From Bacteroidales bacterium (lineage in GTDB: Bacteria; Bacteroidota; Bacteroidia; Bacteroidales; UBA4181), in the NCBI GenBank assembly GCA_031265445.1, contig JAISCQ010000002.1, positions 1 to 43,207 on the forward strand: a stretch of 43,207 nt of DNA. Reading direction: 5' to 3'. The notes beneath the pieces are model-generated. The model was not told where the DNA came from. It searched no databases and saw only the letters and a list, made by a program, of their open reading frames with translations. A program made the position numbers and the translations under genes. Below, piece after piece: positions 1 to 8,455 of the stretch; the first letter of the stretch is position 1; each line of letters begins with the position of its first letter.

Positions 1-512
1 CTGATTTCATTATTTGCAGTTTCATCCTCCATTGTGCTTATAAGCGGCTTGTCATATTCGTCAATCAAAACGACTGCTTTTTTTCCCGTCTGTTCGTAAG
101 CGCTCTCTATAACCGCTTCAAATCTGCTTGCCAAATCCCCGGTATCGGTTTTCTTACCCCATAAATTTTCAAGCTCTTTTATTTTAACGGATAACCGTTC
201 CGCAACATTTGTTGCGCTTGTAAGCAGGCCAACATTGAAATCCAGATAAATAACAGGATATTCTGTCCACTCTTTTTCAAGCCCGGCAATTTTCAGCCCC
301 TCAAAAAGTTCTTTTTTGCCTTCAAAATAGGCTTTGAGCGTGGAAAGAAACAGACTCTTCCCAAACCTGCGCGGACGAGCAAGAAAATAGGGACTGACTG
401 TTTGAGCCAATTGATAAACATACTGCGTTTTATCCACATAAAGACAGTTTTCTTTACGCAGTTTCTCAAAGTCCTGTATGCCAACGGGCAGTTTTCTTAC
501 TGTATTCATCAT
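1..512 (-). CDS. AAA-ATPase-like protein (DUF1703/PD-(D/E)XK group), partial
   Basis: The reading frame starts at ATG 512 (a second ATG follows at 509) and runs off the left edge, so only about 170 N-terminal residues are present. The protein begins MMNTVRKLPVGIQDFEKL, followed by YVDKT, ARPRRFGKSLFLSTL (a P-loop-like segment of the AAA-ATPase-like family) and VVLIDEYDKPL, a Walker B-like strand. This order is typical of the AAA-ATPase-like proteins that usually end in a PD-(D/E)XK nuclease-like domain and occur in many copies in Bacteroidales genomes. Their function is not established. A good promoter lies just upstream (540-567). The C-terminal half cannot be judged from this window. Confidence 0.85.
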   Translation of the reverse strand, partial: MMNTVRKLPVGIQDFEKLRKENCLYVDKTQYVYQLAQTVSPYFLARPRRFGKSLFLSTLKAYFEGKKELFEGLKIAGLEKEWTEYPVIYLDFNVGLLTSATNVAERLSVKIKELENLWGKKTDTGDLASRFEAVIESAYEQTGKKAVVLIDEYDKPLISTMEDETANNEI

Positions 513-539
513 CAATAACAAATTACAAACATACAAATG

Positions 540-567
540 CAAAAGTAACATATATTTATTGCATCAA
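540..567 (-). promoter_or_regulatory. Bacteroidota-type promoter of the AAA-ATPase-like gene
   Basis: On the minus strand the -7 box TACTTTTG (540-547) lies 17 bases downstream of a -33 TTG (565-567). This matches the TTG / TAnnTTTG consensus and sits about 30 bases before the ATG at 512. The promoter lies within a repeat shared with 42.9 kb. Confidence 0.7.
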
Positions 568-663
568 CCGAATTTAATTTGAACTTTATGCAAAAGAAAT
601 CACCGAAAGCAACAGCATATCATCTTATTACAACCATATTTTTCGTAAAAACAAGTTCATTAG
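545..663. repeat. 117-119-bp dispersed repeat, copy 1
   Basis: This stretch is nearly identical to 42893-43009 in the same orientation. Shared segments include TTTATTGCATCAACCGAATT, TTTGAACTTTATGCAAAA and TTCGTAAAAACAAGTTCATT, with a few substitutions and short indels. The end nearest the gene forms the promoter at 540-567. The rest, about 95 bp, lies upstream of the -33 element. The shared core (ATCAACCGAATT) also appears in the tRNA-Thr promoter at 22.7 kb. Confidence 0.85.
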
Positions 664-699
664 TAAATATTTAATATTTAAAACGAAAGATCAGTGCGT

Positions 700-2562
700 T
701 CAACAGGGTATTTCTTCTTCCACCAAATCTTCCTCGATCCGCAGGTTCCCAATGATAAAATGCTGCCTGTCGGGCGTGTTTTTACCCATATAGAACGTAA
801 GCAATTCCTGTATCATGTCGGTTTTGCTGAGTTTCACAGGATCCAAACGTATATTTTCACCAATAAAACCGGAAAACTCGTTGGGTGATATTTCGCCCAG
901 TCCTTTGAAACGGGTAATTTCGGCCGACGATCCTAATTTCTTCAAAGCCTTTGCCTTCTCTTCCTCCGAATAGCAATAATGTGTTTCCTTTTTGTTGCGT
1001 ACGCGGAAAAGCGGCGTTTGCAGGATATACAGGTGCCCTTTACGGATGAGGTCGGGGAAAAACTGTAAAAAGAATGTGATGAGCAACAGGCGGATGTGCA
1101 TCCCGTCGACGTCGGCATCGGTAGCAATTACCACCCGGTTGTAGCGCAGGTGTTCGATGTCTTCCTCTATATCGAGCGCGGCCTGCAGCAGGTTGAACTC
1201 TTCGTTTTCGTACACCACGCGTTTGGTCATGCCGAAAGTATTGAGCGGTTTCCCGCGAAGGCTGAATACTGCCTGCGTGTTAACGTCGCGCGACTTGGTG
1301 ATCGATCCGCTGGCCGAGTCGCCCTCGGTGATGAACAGCGTAGAGTCAAGAGACTTCTCGTGTTTGCTATCGGTGAAGTGCACGCGGCAGTCGCGCAGCT
1401 TGCGGTTGTGCAGGCTGGCTTTCTTGGCGCGTTCCCTGGCTAATTTCTTGATGTTCGACATTGCCTTGCGTTCCTTTTCCGATTCCTCGATCTTTTGCCG
1501 GATGGCATCGGCCGTATCGGGGTGACGATGCAGGTAATTGTCCAGCTCGGTCTTCACAAAATCGCCGATAAATTTGCTCACCGTGAGGTCGCTGCCGGGG
1601 GACATCTCCTTGGATCCGAGTTTTGTCTTGGTTTGCGACTCGAACATCGGTTCCTGTATCTTGATGCTGATGGCGGCAATGATGGACGAGCGGATGTCGG
1701 AAGCATCATAATCCTTGCGGAAAAATTCGCGGATTGTTTTCACATACGCTTCGCGGAACGCCTGCTGATGCGTGCCTCCCTGCGGAGTGAACTGCCCGTT
1801 GGCAAAGCTGTAATATTCTTCGCCGTATTGCGTACCGTGGCAGATAGCAAGTTCGATATCTTCGCCCTTGAGATGGATGGGATCATACAGGCCGGGCGAG
1901 TTCATATTGTCGTCTAACAGATCGAGCAATCCGTTGCGCGACACATGCCTGACGCCGTTGTATACCAGTACAAGCCCCGTATTCAGGAAGGTATAGTTTT
2001 TCAACAGCCGTTCCAGGTATTCGGGAATGATCCGGTAATGCCCGAACAGCGTTTCGTCGGGTACGAAAGTCGTAAGCGTGCCGTTGGGCTGGTCGGTATC
2101 GGTCTCGACCGGATTATCTACCACCTGACCTCTGGCAAACATCACCGCTTTGGTACGCTTGTCGCGGAAGGATTGCAGGTAAAACCGGCCGGATAATGCA
2201 TTGACCGCTTTGATACCCACACCGTTTAACCCCACGGACTTTTTGAATGCCTTGGAATCGTACTTGGCGCCGGTATTCATCTTCGAAGCCACGTCGAGCA
2301 CCTTGCCGAGCGGGATACCGCGCCCGAAATCCCGGACGGACACCTTGCCGGATTCCTCGATATTGAGTTCGATCTGTTTGCCGTAGCCCATCATATATTC
2401 GTCAATGGAGTTGTCCAACACCTCCTTCACAAGGACATAGACGCCATCGTCGGGCGATGAACCGTCGCCCAGCTTGCCGATATACATCCCGGGGCGCAAA
2501 CGGATATGCTCCTGCCATTCAAGCGTTTTTATACTGTCATCCTGGTATTCTGCCGCACTCAT
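700..2562 (-). CDS. parE: DNA topoisomerase IV subunit B
   Basis: 620-residue type IIA topoisomerase ATPase subunit that, with ParC, decatenates and relaxes DNA. The N-terminal GHKL ATPase domain shows [11 protein letters not shown] (catalytic Glu and metal-binding Asn, about residues 46-56), DFGRGIP and [16 protein letters not shown] transducer domain follows. The TOPRIM domain carries [10 protein letters not shown] (about 405-414) and [14 protein letters not shown] (about 480-490), and a [11 protein letters not shown] segment follows. Its length and lack of an insert fit the Bacteroidota ParE rather than the longer GyrB. parC is not next to it here. A -7 box (TATCTTTG, 2585-2592) lies 22 bases before the start. 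DnaA-box-like sequences lie further upstream. Confidence 0.9.
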   Translation of the reverse strand: MSAAEYQDDSIKTLEWQEHIRLRPGMYIGKLGDGSSPDDGVYVLVKEVLDNSIDEYMMGYGKQIELNIEESGKVSVRDFGRGIPLGKVLDVASKMNTGAKYDSKAFKKSVGLNGVGIKAVNALSGRFYLQSFRDKRTKAVMFARGQVVDNPVETDTDQPNGTLTTFVPDETLFGHYRIIPEYLERLLKNYTFLNTGLVLVYNGVRHVSRNGLLDLLDDNMNSPGLYDPIHLKGEDIELAICHGTQYGEEYYSFANGQFTPQGGTHQQAFREAYVKTIREFFRKDYDASDIRSSIIAAISIKIQEPMFESQTKTKLGSKEMSPGSDLTVSKFIGDFVKTELDNYLHRHPDTADAIRQKIEESEKERKAMSNIKKLARERAKKASLHNRKLRDCRVHFTDSKHEKSLDSTLFITEGDSASGSITKSRDVNTQAVFSLRGKPLNTFGMTKRVVYENEEFNLLQAALDIEEDIEHLRYNRVVIATDADVDGMHIRLLLITFFLQFFPDLIRKGHLYILQTPLFRVRNKKETHYCYSEEEKAKALKKLGSSAEITRFKGLGEISPNEFSGFIGENIRLDPVKLSKTDMIQELLTFYMGKNTPDRQHFIIGNLRIEEDLVEEEIPC

Positions 2563-2584
2563 TTATTTCTGGATTTTTAACCGC

Positions 2585-2592
2585 CAAAGATA
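2585..2592 (-). promoter_or_regulatory. -7 box of parE
   Basis: TATCTTTG on the minus strand matches TAnnTTTG exactly. There is no clear -33 TTG at the usual distance, so only the -7 element is called. Confidence 0.45.
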
Positions 2593-2621
2593 GGCAAAAG
2601 CAATTTTCCAGCCGAAGGAAG

Positions 2622-2650
2622 TTATGCACATATTTTTCCACAGTGGAAAA
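2622..2650. promoter_or_regulatory. Two DnaA-box-like sites, one in a 17-bp palindrome
   Basis: TTATGCACA (2622-2630) and TTTTCCACA (2634-2642) both fit the DnaA 9-mer TTWTNCACA. The second lies inside a perfect palindrome, TTTTCCAC-A-GTGGAAAA (2634-2650). They sit between divergent parE and icd, upstream of the parE -7 box. Only two or three boxes are present and there is no AT-rich unwinding element, so regulation is more likely than an origin. Confidence 0.45.
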
Positions 2651-2683
2651 CCTGCGATGATTTGCCGGGGCGCGAAGCATTGA

Positions 2684-2710
2684 CCTGCCGGGTTTTCAAA
2701 ATCCGGCAGG
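2684..2710. repeat. 27-bp palindrome upstream of icd
   Basis: The arms CCTGCCGG (2684-2691) and CCGGCAGG (2703-2710) are perfect complements. The middle (G-TTTT-C-AAAA-T) pairs almost fully too. It lies about 20 bp upstream of the icd -7 box (TACCTTTG, 2732-2739), so it could be an operator. It also resembles the CCTGACAGG palindromes found in other gaps of this window. Confidence 0.6.
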
Positions 2711-2731
2711 ATCAACATACAGGGTTTTCTT

Positions 2732-2739
2732 TACCTTTG
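2732..2739 (+). promoter_or_regulatory. -7 box of icd
   Basis: TACCTTTG matches TAnnTTTG and lies 29 bases before the ATG at 2769. I see no good TTG at the -33 position. Confidence 0.45.
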
Positions 2740-2768
2740 CGGAATCAAATGAATATAAATCGAATTAA

Positions 2769-3968
2769 ATGAACCGGATCACTTCAAACAAAGGGGAATT
2801 GAATGTACCCTCTTCCCCTGTAATCCCATATATCGAAGGCGACGGCATAGGCCATGACATCTGGCCGGCAGCGCGTACAGTGATTGATGCCGCAGTGGAA
2901 AAATACTATCATGGCAGCCGGAAAATCCGGTGGCAGGAAGTTCTGGCCGGCGAAAAAGCCTTCAACCAAACCGGGGTATGGCTTCCCGATGCTACAATGG
3001 ATGCTTTCCGCAAATACCTGATAGGCATCAAAGGGCCGCTTACCACGCCTGTCGGTGGCGGCATACGTTCGCTGAACGTAGCGCTGCGGCAGGATCTGGA
3101 CCTGTACGTCTGTTTACGGCCGGTACGCTGGTTCAAAGGCGTGGTATCGCCGTTGAAAGAGCCGCAAAAGGTGGACATGGTGATTTTCCGCGAAAACACG
3201 GAGGATATTTATGCCGGCATCGAATGGATGCAGGGTACCGACGAAGCCCGTCAACTGCTCGCGTTCCTGCAAAAGGAAATGGGCGTGACGAAAATCCGTT
3301 TCCCCGAAACTTCCTCGCTGGGGGTGAAGCCGGTATCGGTAGAAGGAACGGAACGGCTGGTACGTGCAGCTATCGAGTATGCGCTTGATAACCGCCGCCC
3401 GTCTGTAACGCTGGTACACAAAGGCAACATTATGAAATTTACCGAGGGCGGCTTCAAAAGTTGGGGATACGCCCTGGCCGAACGCGAATACAGCGATGTG
3501 ATCCGGTCGGGACGACTGGTGGTGAAGGATGTGATTGCCGACGCTTTCCTGCAAAATACACTTCTGCGCCCCGAAGATTATTCGGTAATTGCAACCCTCA
3601 ATCTGAACGGCGATTATATATCGGATCAGCTGGCGGCAATGGTTGGCGGTATTGGCATTGCTCCGGGCGCCAATATCAACTACCTGACGGGGAATGCCAT
3701 TTTCGAGGCTACCCATGGAACGGCGCCCGATATTGCCGGTAAAAACATGGCCAATCCGTCGTCGTTACTGCTTTCGGCCGTGATGATGCTGGAATATATC
3801 GGCTGGAACGGGGCGGCGCAACTCATTACCGCCGCTATGGAGCAAACCCTGCAGCAAACCGGCGCAACCGTTGACCTGGCACGTTTCATGCCGAACAGAA
3901 CCACGTTCGGGACAAGGGAATTTGCAGAAGAACTGGTAAAAGCGATGTCGTACAATGACCTTCGGTGA
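2769..3968 (+). CDS. icd: Isocitrate dehydrogenase, probably NAD-dependent
   Basis: 399-residue monoisocitrate dehydrogenase that converts isocitrate to 2-oxoglutarate and CO2 in the cytoplasmic TCA cycle. It aligns along its whole length with E. coli Icd: [14 protein letters not shown], the substrate loop [12 protein letters not shown] (Ser101 equals the phosphorylated Ser113 of E. coli), [38 protein letters not shown] and ATHGTAP. The cofactor pocket differs. Asp321-Ile322 replace the NADP-binding Lys344-Tyr345 of E. coli, Ala328 replaces Val351 and Val368 replaces Tyr391. Arg372, equal to Arg395, is kept. Three of these changes are those known from NAD-specific IDHs, so I expect NAD preference. 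It stands alone between parE and dprA; no citrate synthase or aconitase gene is nearby. Confidence 0.95.
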   Translation: MNRITSNKGELNVPSSPVIPYIEGDGIGHDIWPAARTVIDAAVEKYYHGSRKIRWQEVLAGEKAFNQTGVWLPDATMDAFRKYLIGIKGPLTTPVGGGIRSLNVALRQDLDLYVCLRPVRWFKGVVSPLKEPQKVDMVIFRENTEDIYAGIEWMQGTDEARQLLAFLQKEMGVTKIRFPETSSLGVKPVSVEGTERLVRAAIEYALDNRRPSVTLVHKGNIMKFTEGGFKSWGYALAEREYSDVIRSGRLVVKDVIADAFLQNTLLRPEDYSVIATLNLNGDYISDQLAAMVGGIGIAPGANINYLTGNAIFEATHGTAPDIAGKNMANPSSLLLSAVMMLEYIGWNGAAQLITAAMEQTLQQTGATVDLARFMPNRTTFGTREFAEELVKAMSYNDLR

Positions 3969-4066
3969 AACCGCGCGCAGACGTATTTAAGCGCGCCCTG
4001 TTTACGGGTGGTTTGGAGAGGCGAGGTTTCCGCACGTCAACCTGCCGGATTCATGCCGGCAGATGC

Positions 4067-4401
4067 TTCTGCAAACAAGAACCTGACCGGATTCACGGTT
4101 TCGGAACGTTCTGCAAATAAGAATCCGATCAGGTTCATGGTTTCGGAACGTTCTGCAAATAAGAACCTGACCGGATTCATGGTTTCGGAACCTTCTGCAA
4201 GCAAGAATCCGATCCGATTCATGGTTTCGGAACCTTCTGCAAGTAAGAATCCGATCAGATTCATGGTTTCGGAACCTTCTGCAAGTAAGAACCTGACCGG
4301 ATTCATGGTTTCGGAACGTTCTGCAAGTAAGAACCTGACCGGGTTCATGGTTTCGGAACGTTCTGCAGAGGCGAATCGTCCGGGTTCATGTTTGCAGAAC
4401 G
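4067..4401. repeat. 42-bp tandem minisatellite (array 1)
   Basis: Seven full 42-bp units start at 4067, 4109, 4151, 4193, 4235, 4277 and 4319, followed by a degenerate 41-bp eighth unit at 4361. Each unit runs from TTCTGCAA to GGTTTCGGAAC(G/C). Two interior variants alternate (ACCTGACCGGATT and TCCGATC(A/C)(G/C)ATT). Because 42 is a multiple of 3, frames stay open on both strands (plus-strand period SASKNLTGFMVSER). There is no sign of a start, signal or folded domain. I read it as a non-coding, probably length-variable array filling the gap between icd and dprA (3969-4532). Confidence 0.9.
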
Positions 4402-4441
4402 TTCTGCCGGCACCAACCTGCACCCCTCCCGGCAGAACGTT
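4398..4441. terminator. 13-bp perfect hairpin between convergent icd and dprA
   Basis: AACGTTCTGCCGG (4398-4410) is perfectly complementary to CCGGCAGAACGTT (4429-4441) with an 18-base loop. It lies at the end of the minisatellite, between two convergent genes. No T-run follows on either strand, so it is a stability or termination hairpin only by position. Confidence 0.45.
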
Positions 4442-4532
4442 CCGCCGGAAGGGCGCAGATCACATAAAAATCTGTTTTGGAGTATTATTTTCAAATGAAT
4501 ATATGATGCCGTTTCTTTTACCCTGATCACCC

Positions 4533-5630
4533 TTACACTGCCTGATATACTTTTCCCGGCAGACTGTGTACCAGTCCGTTCAGTTCCAGGCTCAGAAGCA
4601 GTGTCGACACCTTACTGACCGGCATTTGCAGGGCAACACCCAGGGTGTCGATGGGACATTCGCCGCCTTCCTTTAACAGCCGGAGAATCGTTTCTTCTTC
4701 GGGCGATACCGTCGGGAATAATTTCCGCTGCACAGGCGCTTTTTGATTGTTGTCCCACCCCATCAGGTACTCGATGTCGGCAACCGACTGCAACAGGCTG
4801 GCCTTGTTGGTTCTGATCAGCCAGTTGCAGCCGACGGAACATTCGTCCGTAAGGCGGCCGGGACAGGCAAACACATCACGGTTGTACGAATTGGCGATGT
4901 CGGCGGTAATCAAGGCTCCGCCGCGTATGTTCGATTCCACTACGATGGTCAGGTCGGCTAAGCCGGCAATCAGCCGGTTGCGGCGGACAAAGTTGTTACG
5001 GTCAATAGGCCTGTCGCTCGGAAATTCGGTGAGTAAAGCTCCCTGTCCGGTTATTTCGCGGGCTGTGGCAGCGTGTGCCGCCGGGTAGATTTGCGCCAGT
5101 CCATGCCCCAATACGGCAATAGTGGGTAAGCCGTTGCGTAAAGCCGCCTTGTGCGCGCAAATGTCGATACCGTAGGCCAGTCCGCTTACGATGACGGGGT
5201 GATGATTGCGCCGGCACAGTTCATCCACCAGCCGGTTACAGAGGTCTTTCCCATACGGGGTGGCTTGGCGCGTCCCCACGATACTCACAATCTTGGGATG
5301 TTCGAAATCAACATCGCCTTTGTAGAAAAAGATAACGGGCGAATCCGGACAGTTTTTCAGGCGTACGGGATAATCGTCATCCAGATAAAAGGAATAGCCG
5401 ATATGATGCTTGAAGATAAAATCCACTTCCTTTTCGGCTTTTGCCAGCACATCATGGTTGGCTATGGAATTTGCCAGCGCTTCGCCCACACTGGGAATTT
5501 TCATCAATGCCGCCTTCTTTTCCCTGAACACCGCCTCTACGCCTCCACAGTACGAAATCAGCTTCTTGGCCTGTATATCGCCAACTCCCGGGATCAACCC
5601 GATACCGATTTTGTATTTCAAATCATTCAT
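4533..5630 (-). CDS. dprA: DNA-processing protein DprA/Smf
   Basis: About 365 residues. DprA loads RecA onto incoming single-stranded DNA during natural transformation. The N-terminus (MNDLKYKIGIGLIPGVGD) has the helix-hairpin-helix/SAM-like part. The Rossmann-fold core shows SIVGTRQATPYGKDLC, VSGLAYGIDICAHKAAL, IAVLGHGL, RNRLIAGLADLTIVVES and GGALITADIA. The C-terminus has a DprA winged helix. I chose ATG 5630 because it gives the usual family N-terminus. An upstream in-frame ATG at 5681 overlaps the stop of the preceding gene as ATGA and would add 17 residues of unlikely sequence, though translational coupling there is possible. Confidence 0.9.
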   Translation of the reverse strand: MNDLKYKIGIGLIPGVGDIQAKKLISYCGGVEAVFREKKAALMKIPSVGEALANSIANHDVLAKAEKEVDFIFKHHIGYSFYLDDDYPVRLKNCPDSPVIFFYKGDVDFEHPKIVSIVGTRQATPYGKDLCNRLVDELCRRNHHPVIVSGLAYGIDICAHKAALRNGLPTIAVLGHGLAQIYPAAHAATAREITGQGALLTEFPSDRPIDRNNFVRRNRLIAGLADLTIVVESNIRGGALITADIANSYNRDVFACPGRLTDECSVGCNWLIRTNKASLLQSVADIEYLMGWDNNQKAPVQRKLFPTVSPEEETILRLLKEGGECPIDTLGVALQMPVSKVSTLLLSLELNGLVHSLPGKVYQAV

Positions 5631-5677
5631 GGAATCCGATTTTTGATTATTTGATACGCAATGATGATCCGTCAAAA

Positions 5678-6733
5678 TCAAAAACAGCTTCCTATTTCAA
5701 CGCTTTGCCCGTTGCGACTGCTTTCCATAGCGGCTTCAATGAGAAGGATCACGTTGAGCGCCTGCCCGGGCGACACTTCCGGCTCGGCGCGGTTGCGCAG
5801 CACATCATATATATTGTCGTAGAAGGCGGCATAGTTCCCGGCAACGGTTTCCACTTTACCGCGTATATGTACTCCGTTGATTTCAGTATTCAGTATTCCC
5901 CACCGGTCTTCGGGTTCTTTTCCCCAGTCGGGCATCGACGGGTTTCCGCCGCGTTTTAACATTTCTTCCTGCGGGTCGATGCCATATTTCAGGAACGAGC
6001 CATGGGCGCCGTGCAGCGTGTAGCGGGGACCTTCTTCGCGAACCAGGTAACTTGCCTTCAACACTGCTTTTATTTCGGGATAAATCAACTTGATGATGTA
6101 ATAATCGTCGATCTCGCTCCCGGTACGCATGCTGTCGATATCGGCCCATACCGCATCGGGCATGCCGAACAGCGTTATCGCCTGGTCGATCATGTGCGAG
6201 CCCAGGTTATAGGTGATCCCGATTCCCTGTATGGCCGATTCCTTCCATGTGTCAGGCTGTATATAGTTGCGATAGCGCATATAGTTCGATTCAAATTCCA
6301 CAAGCCTTCCCAGCCACCCGTTGCCGATCAGTTGTCGAACCGTAAGGAAGTCGCCGTCCCACCGGCGGTTCTGAAAAATGCTTAACATCCTGTTTTTCCG
6401 CTCGGCAAGGTTCAGCAAATCCTCGCCCTGCCCGATGGTGCGTGTGAAGGGCTTTTCAACAATCACGTGCTTGCCTGCTTCGAGCGCTTTGCGAGCATAT
6501 TCGAAATGGGTGTGGTCGGGCGTATTCACGACTACAAGTTCGATATTGTCATCGTCCAGCAACTCGTCGAACGAGCGTACCGATGTAATCTCAGGGTATG
6601 TATTCTTCACCTCGTTTTTGCTTCGTTCCACGATCCTGCTCACCCTGAAGCCCGGATGATGAGTCAGGATGGGCGCATGGAAAACCTTCCCCGACATGCC
6701 GAATGACGCCAACCCTACCTGTATTCTGTTCAT
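5678..6733 (-). CDS. Gfo/Idh/MocA family oxidoreductase (cytoplasmic)
   Basis: 351 residues with no signal peptide. The N-terminal Rossmann domain begins IQVGLASFGMSGKVFHAPIL, a nucleotide-binding turn. VVVNTPDHTHFEYARKALE and HVIVEKPF follow; the Glu-Lys-Pro (EKP) motif holds the catalytic Lys typical of the family. The C-terminal alpha/beta domain contains GITYNLGSHMIDQAI. Family members oxidise or reduce sugars or their derivatives with NAD(P). The substrate cannot be read from sequence, but the pattern resembles the YdgJ/YvaA-like sugar dehydrogenases. It lies directly upstream of dprA (stop codon at 5678) and is divergent from the LytTR regulator. Confidence 0.85.
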   Translation of the reverse strand: MNRIQVGLASFGMSGKVFHAPILTHHPGFRVSRIVERSKNEVKNTYPEITSVRSFDELLDDDNIELVVVNTPDHTHFEYARKALEAGKHVIVEKPFTRTIGQGEDLLNLAERKNRMLSIFQNRRWDGDFLTVRQLIGNGWLGRLVEFESNYMRYRNYIQPDTWKESAIQGIGITYNLGSHMIDQAITLFGMPDAVWADIDSMRTGSEIDDYYIIKLIYPEIKAVLKASYLVREEGPRYTLHGAHGSFLKYGIDPQEEMLKRGGNPSMPDWGKEPEDRWGILNTEINGVHIRGKVETVAGNYAAFYDNIYDVLRNRAEPEVSPGQALNVILLIEAAMESSRNGQSVEIGSCF

Positions 6734-6796
6734 GATCCTATCTTTGACGGTTTATATTGATGCGACCAAAATACACATTTTATCAACAGTCTGCAA

Positions 6797-6824
6797 TTGT
6801 TTTCAAAATATTGTCGTAAAATTG
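6797..6824 (+). promoter_or_regulatory. Promoter of the LytTR regulator
   Basis: TTG (6797-6799) and TAAAATTG (6817-6824, one mismatch to TAnnTTTG) are separated by 17 bases, about 20 bases before the ATG at 6846. Confidence 0.5.
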
Positions 6825-6845
6825 CGGCTGAAAATATAATGATGT

Positions 6846-7559
6846 ATGATCCGCTGTATTGCCGTCGATGATAATGCCCATGATTTGGGAATTGTAGGAG
6901 ACTACATTGCCAAAATACCGTTCCTCGAACTGCTTCGGACTTTCGATAATGCGTTCCATGCCATCGAGTTTATCGACAGGGAGAAGGTCGATCTGATTTT
7001 TACGGATGTTGAAATGCCCGTGCTGACCGGTTTGGAGTTTCTCGGCAGTTTGCGGAATAAACCCTATTCCATCATTATTTCGGAGCAGGAACAGTATGCC
7101 GTCGATGCGTTCAACCTCGATGCGGTGGATTACCTGCGCAAACCCCTTTCATTCGAACGTTTCCTGAAAGCTGTCAATAAGGTACGGGAACAAATCAGGC
7201 TGCACACGCAGGTACGCGCGCCGGAGCAGGGCGAAACACAGGATCGCGGCTTTATCTTCATCAAATCCGACTATAAAACCATCCGCATCAACACAGACGA
7301 CATTCTGTTTATTGAAGGATTAAAAGATTATGTGAAACTGCACATTGTCGACAAGCCTGTTCTTTCGCTGCTCAGCCTGCGTACCCTGGAGCAGGGCCTC
7401 TCTCCGGAACGGTTCGTACGGGTACACCGGTCGTATATCGTGGCATTAAACAAGATCGACATTATCGAAAAGAGCCGTATCAAAATCGGACAGCACAGCA
7501 TCACGATCAGCGACATGTATCGCGACGCTTTCCTGAAAAAGATACAGTTGTTGAAGTAG
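6846..7559 (+). CDS. LytTR-family response regulator (orphan)
   Basis: 237 residues. The receiver domain (1-120) has the acidic pair Asp8-Asp9, the phosphoacceptor Asp54 (FTDVEMPVLTGLEF) and Lys99 (YLRKPLS). The usual switch Thr is Ser79 (IIISEQEQYAV). A LytTR DNA-binding domain fills the C-terminus (about 130-237; FIKSDYKTIRIN, DILFIEGLKDYVKLH, FVRVHRSYIVALNKID). In Bacteroidota such regulators usually pair with a 7TM or histidine-kinase LytS-type partner encoded next door. None is present here, so the partner must lie elsewhere. Confidence 0.92.
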   Translation: MIRCIAVDDNAHDLGIVGDYIAKIPFLELLRTFDNAFHAIEFIDREKVDLIFTDVEMPVLTGLEFLGSLRNKPYSIIISEQEQYAVDAFNLDAVDYLRKPLSFERFLKAVNKVREQIRLHTQVRAPEQGETQDRGFIFIKSDYKTIRINTDDILFIEGLKDYVKLHIVDKPVLSLLSLRTLEQGLSPERFVRVHRSYIVALNKIDIIEKSRIKIGQHSITISDMYRDAFLKKIQLLK

Positions 7560-7587
7560 TCGCGTCAACGATATAATATCCGGTTTG

Positions 7588-7613
7588 ACCCCTGACAGGT
7601 CTACAGACCCTGT
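7588..7613. repeat. CCTGACAGG-type intergenic palindrome
   Basis: ACCCCTGACAGGTCT is followed by AGACCCTGT, an imperfect inverted repeat in the gap between the convergent LytTR and SDR genes. It is one of several copies in this window (see also 2684, 13724, 33419 and 36962). Confidence 0.45.
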
Positions 7614-8404
7614 ATCTTACCGGCTATGTTCGCTACTGTTTTCCTCGGAAGGAGGCGGATGAGGAAAGCCAGCCAGCGGTTTTTGCTTCCGTGTATGGCT
7701 ACTGTTTTTCCTTTCATCATGCTTTTCCAGCCATATTCGGCAACTTGTCGGGCGGCAGGCAGTTTCCCAAATCTCTTGAATACTTTGATACCTGCGCCGG
7801 TTGATGCGCGGTTTTCGAAATTCGTTTCGGTAGGGCCGGGACACAGCGCCGTTACCGTAATGCCGCTGCCCCTGGCTTCTGTAGCCAGAGCTTCGGAAAA
7901 CGACAATACATACGCTTTGGCGGCATGATATACAGCCATCCACGGGCCGGGCATAAAACCGGCTATGGACGATACATTCAGTATTTTCCCCCTGCCCCTG
8001 CTATGCATCTGCCTGTAGATGATCTTGGTTAGTTCCGTCAACGAGGTGACGTTCAACTGAATCATGTTCGCTTCGGTTTCGGCGCCGATACGGTCAAAAG
8101 GCCCGTACATGCCAAACCCGGCATTGTTGATCAGTATATCGGGAACGATGCCGCGTCCGTGCAGTAATGACGCCACTTTCTCCACGGTTCCGGGATCCGT
8201 GAGATCGCACCCTACAGCCAGTACTTTTATCGGGTATAGCCCTTCAAGTTCTGTCCGTAACTGCATCAATTTTTCGGCGCTGCGAGCCAACAGTATCAAA
8301 TTTATATGTTTGGAAGCGGCGATTCGCGCAAATTCCAGCCCTATTCCGCTTGAAGCTCCGGTAATTAATGCGTACTCCGTGATTTTCGATTCGTGATTTT
8401 CCAC
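7601..8404 (-). CDS. Short-chain dehydrogenase/reductase
   Basis: 267 residues of classical SDR type. It has the NAD(P)-binding TGASSGIGLEFARIA motif near the N-terminus, NNAGFG in the middle, the catalytic Ser in LNVSSIAGF and the YxxxK pair in MAVYHAAKAY. The C-terminus is longer than in FabG-type enzymes and ends in a basic, hydrophobic stretch (NRWLAFLIRLLPRK), as in the DltE/YqjQ-like SDR group that may associate with membranes. It is convergent with the LytTR gene; a CCTGACAGG-type repeat lies in the gap. The substrate is unknown. Confidence 0.88.
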   Translation of the reverse strand: MENHESKITEYALITGASSGIGLEFARIAASKHINLILLARSAEKLMQLRTELEGLYPIKVLAVGCDLTDPGTVEKVASLLHGRGIVPDILINNAGFGMYGPFDRIGAETEANMIQLNVTSLTELTKIIYRQMHSRGRGKILNVSSIAGFMPGPWMAVYHAAKAYVLSFSEALATEARGSGITVTALCPGPTETNFENRASTGAGIKVFKRFGKLPAARQVAEYGWKSMMKGKTVAIHGSKNRWLAFLIRLLPRKTVANIAGKIQGL

Positions 8405-8455
8405 TTTTTATTGATCAGATTGTAAGACCTGTAATACATATTACCTCTTCATCGC

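Noticed and set aside
2622-2650. Replication origin
   Set aside because: Only two DnaA-like boxes, no unwinding element, no dnaA or dnaN nearby.
4008-4526. Plus-strand frame of 172 codons across minisatellite array 1, and its minus-strand twin at 4037-4423
   Set aside because: Both frames stay open only because the 42-bp unit is a multiple of 3 without stops. No start context, signal peptide or domain; the flanks are repeat and hairpin sequence.
5631-5681. Start of dprA at ATG 5681
   Set aside because: It would add 17 residues unlike family N-termini. The ATGA overlap with the upstream gene keeps it possible, so it is only mentioned.
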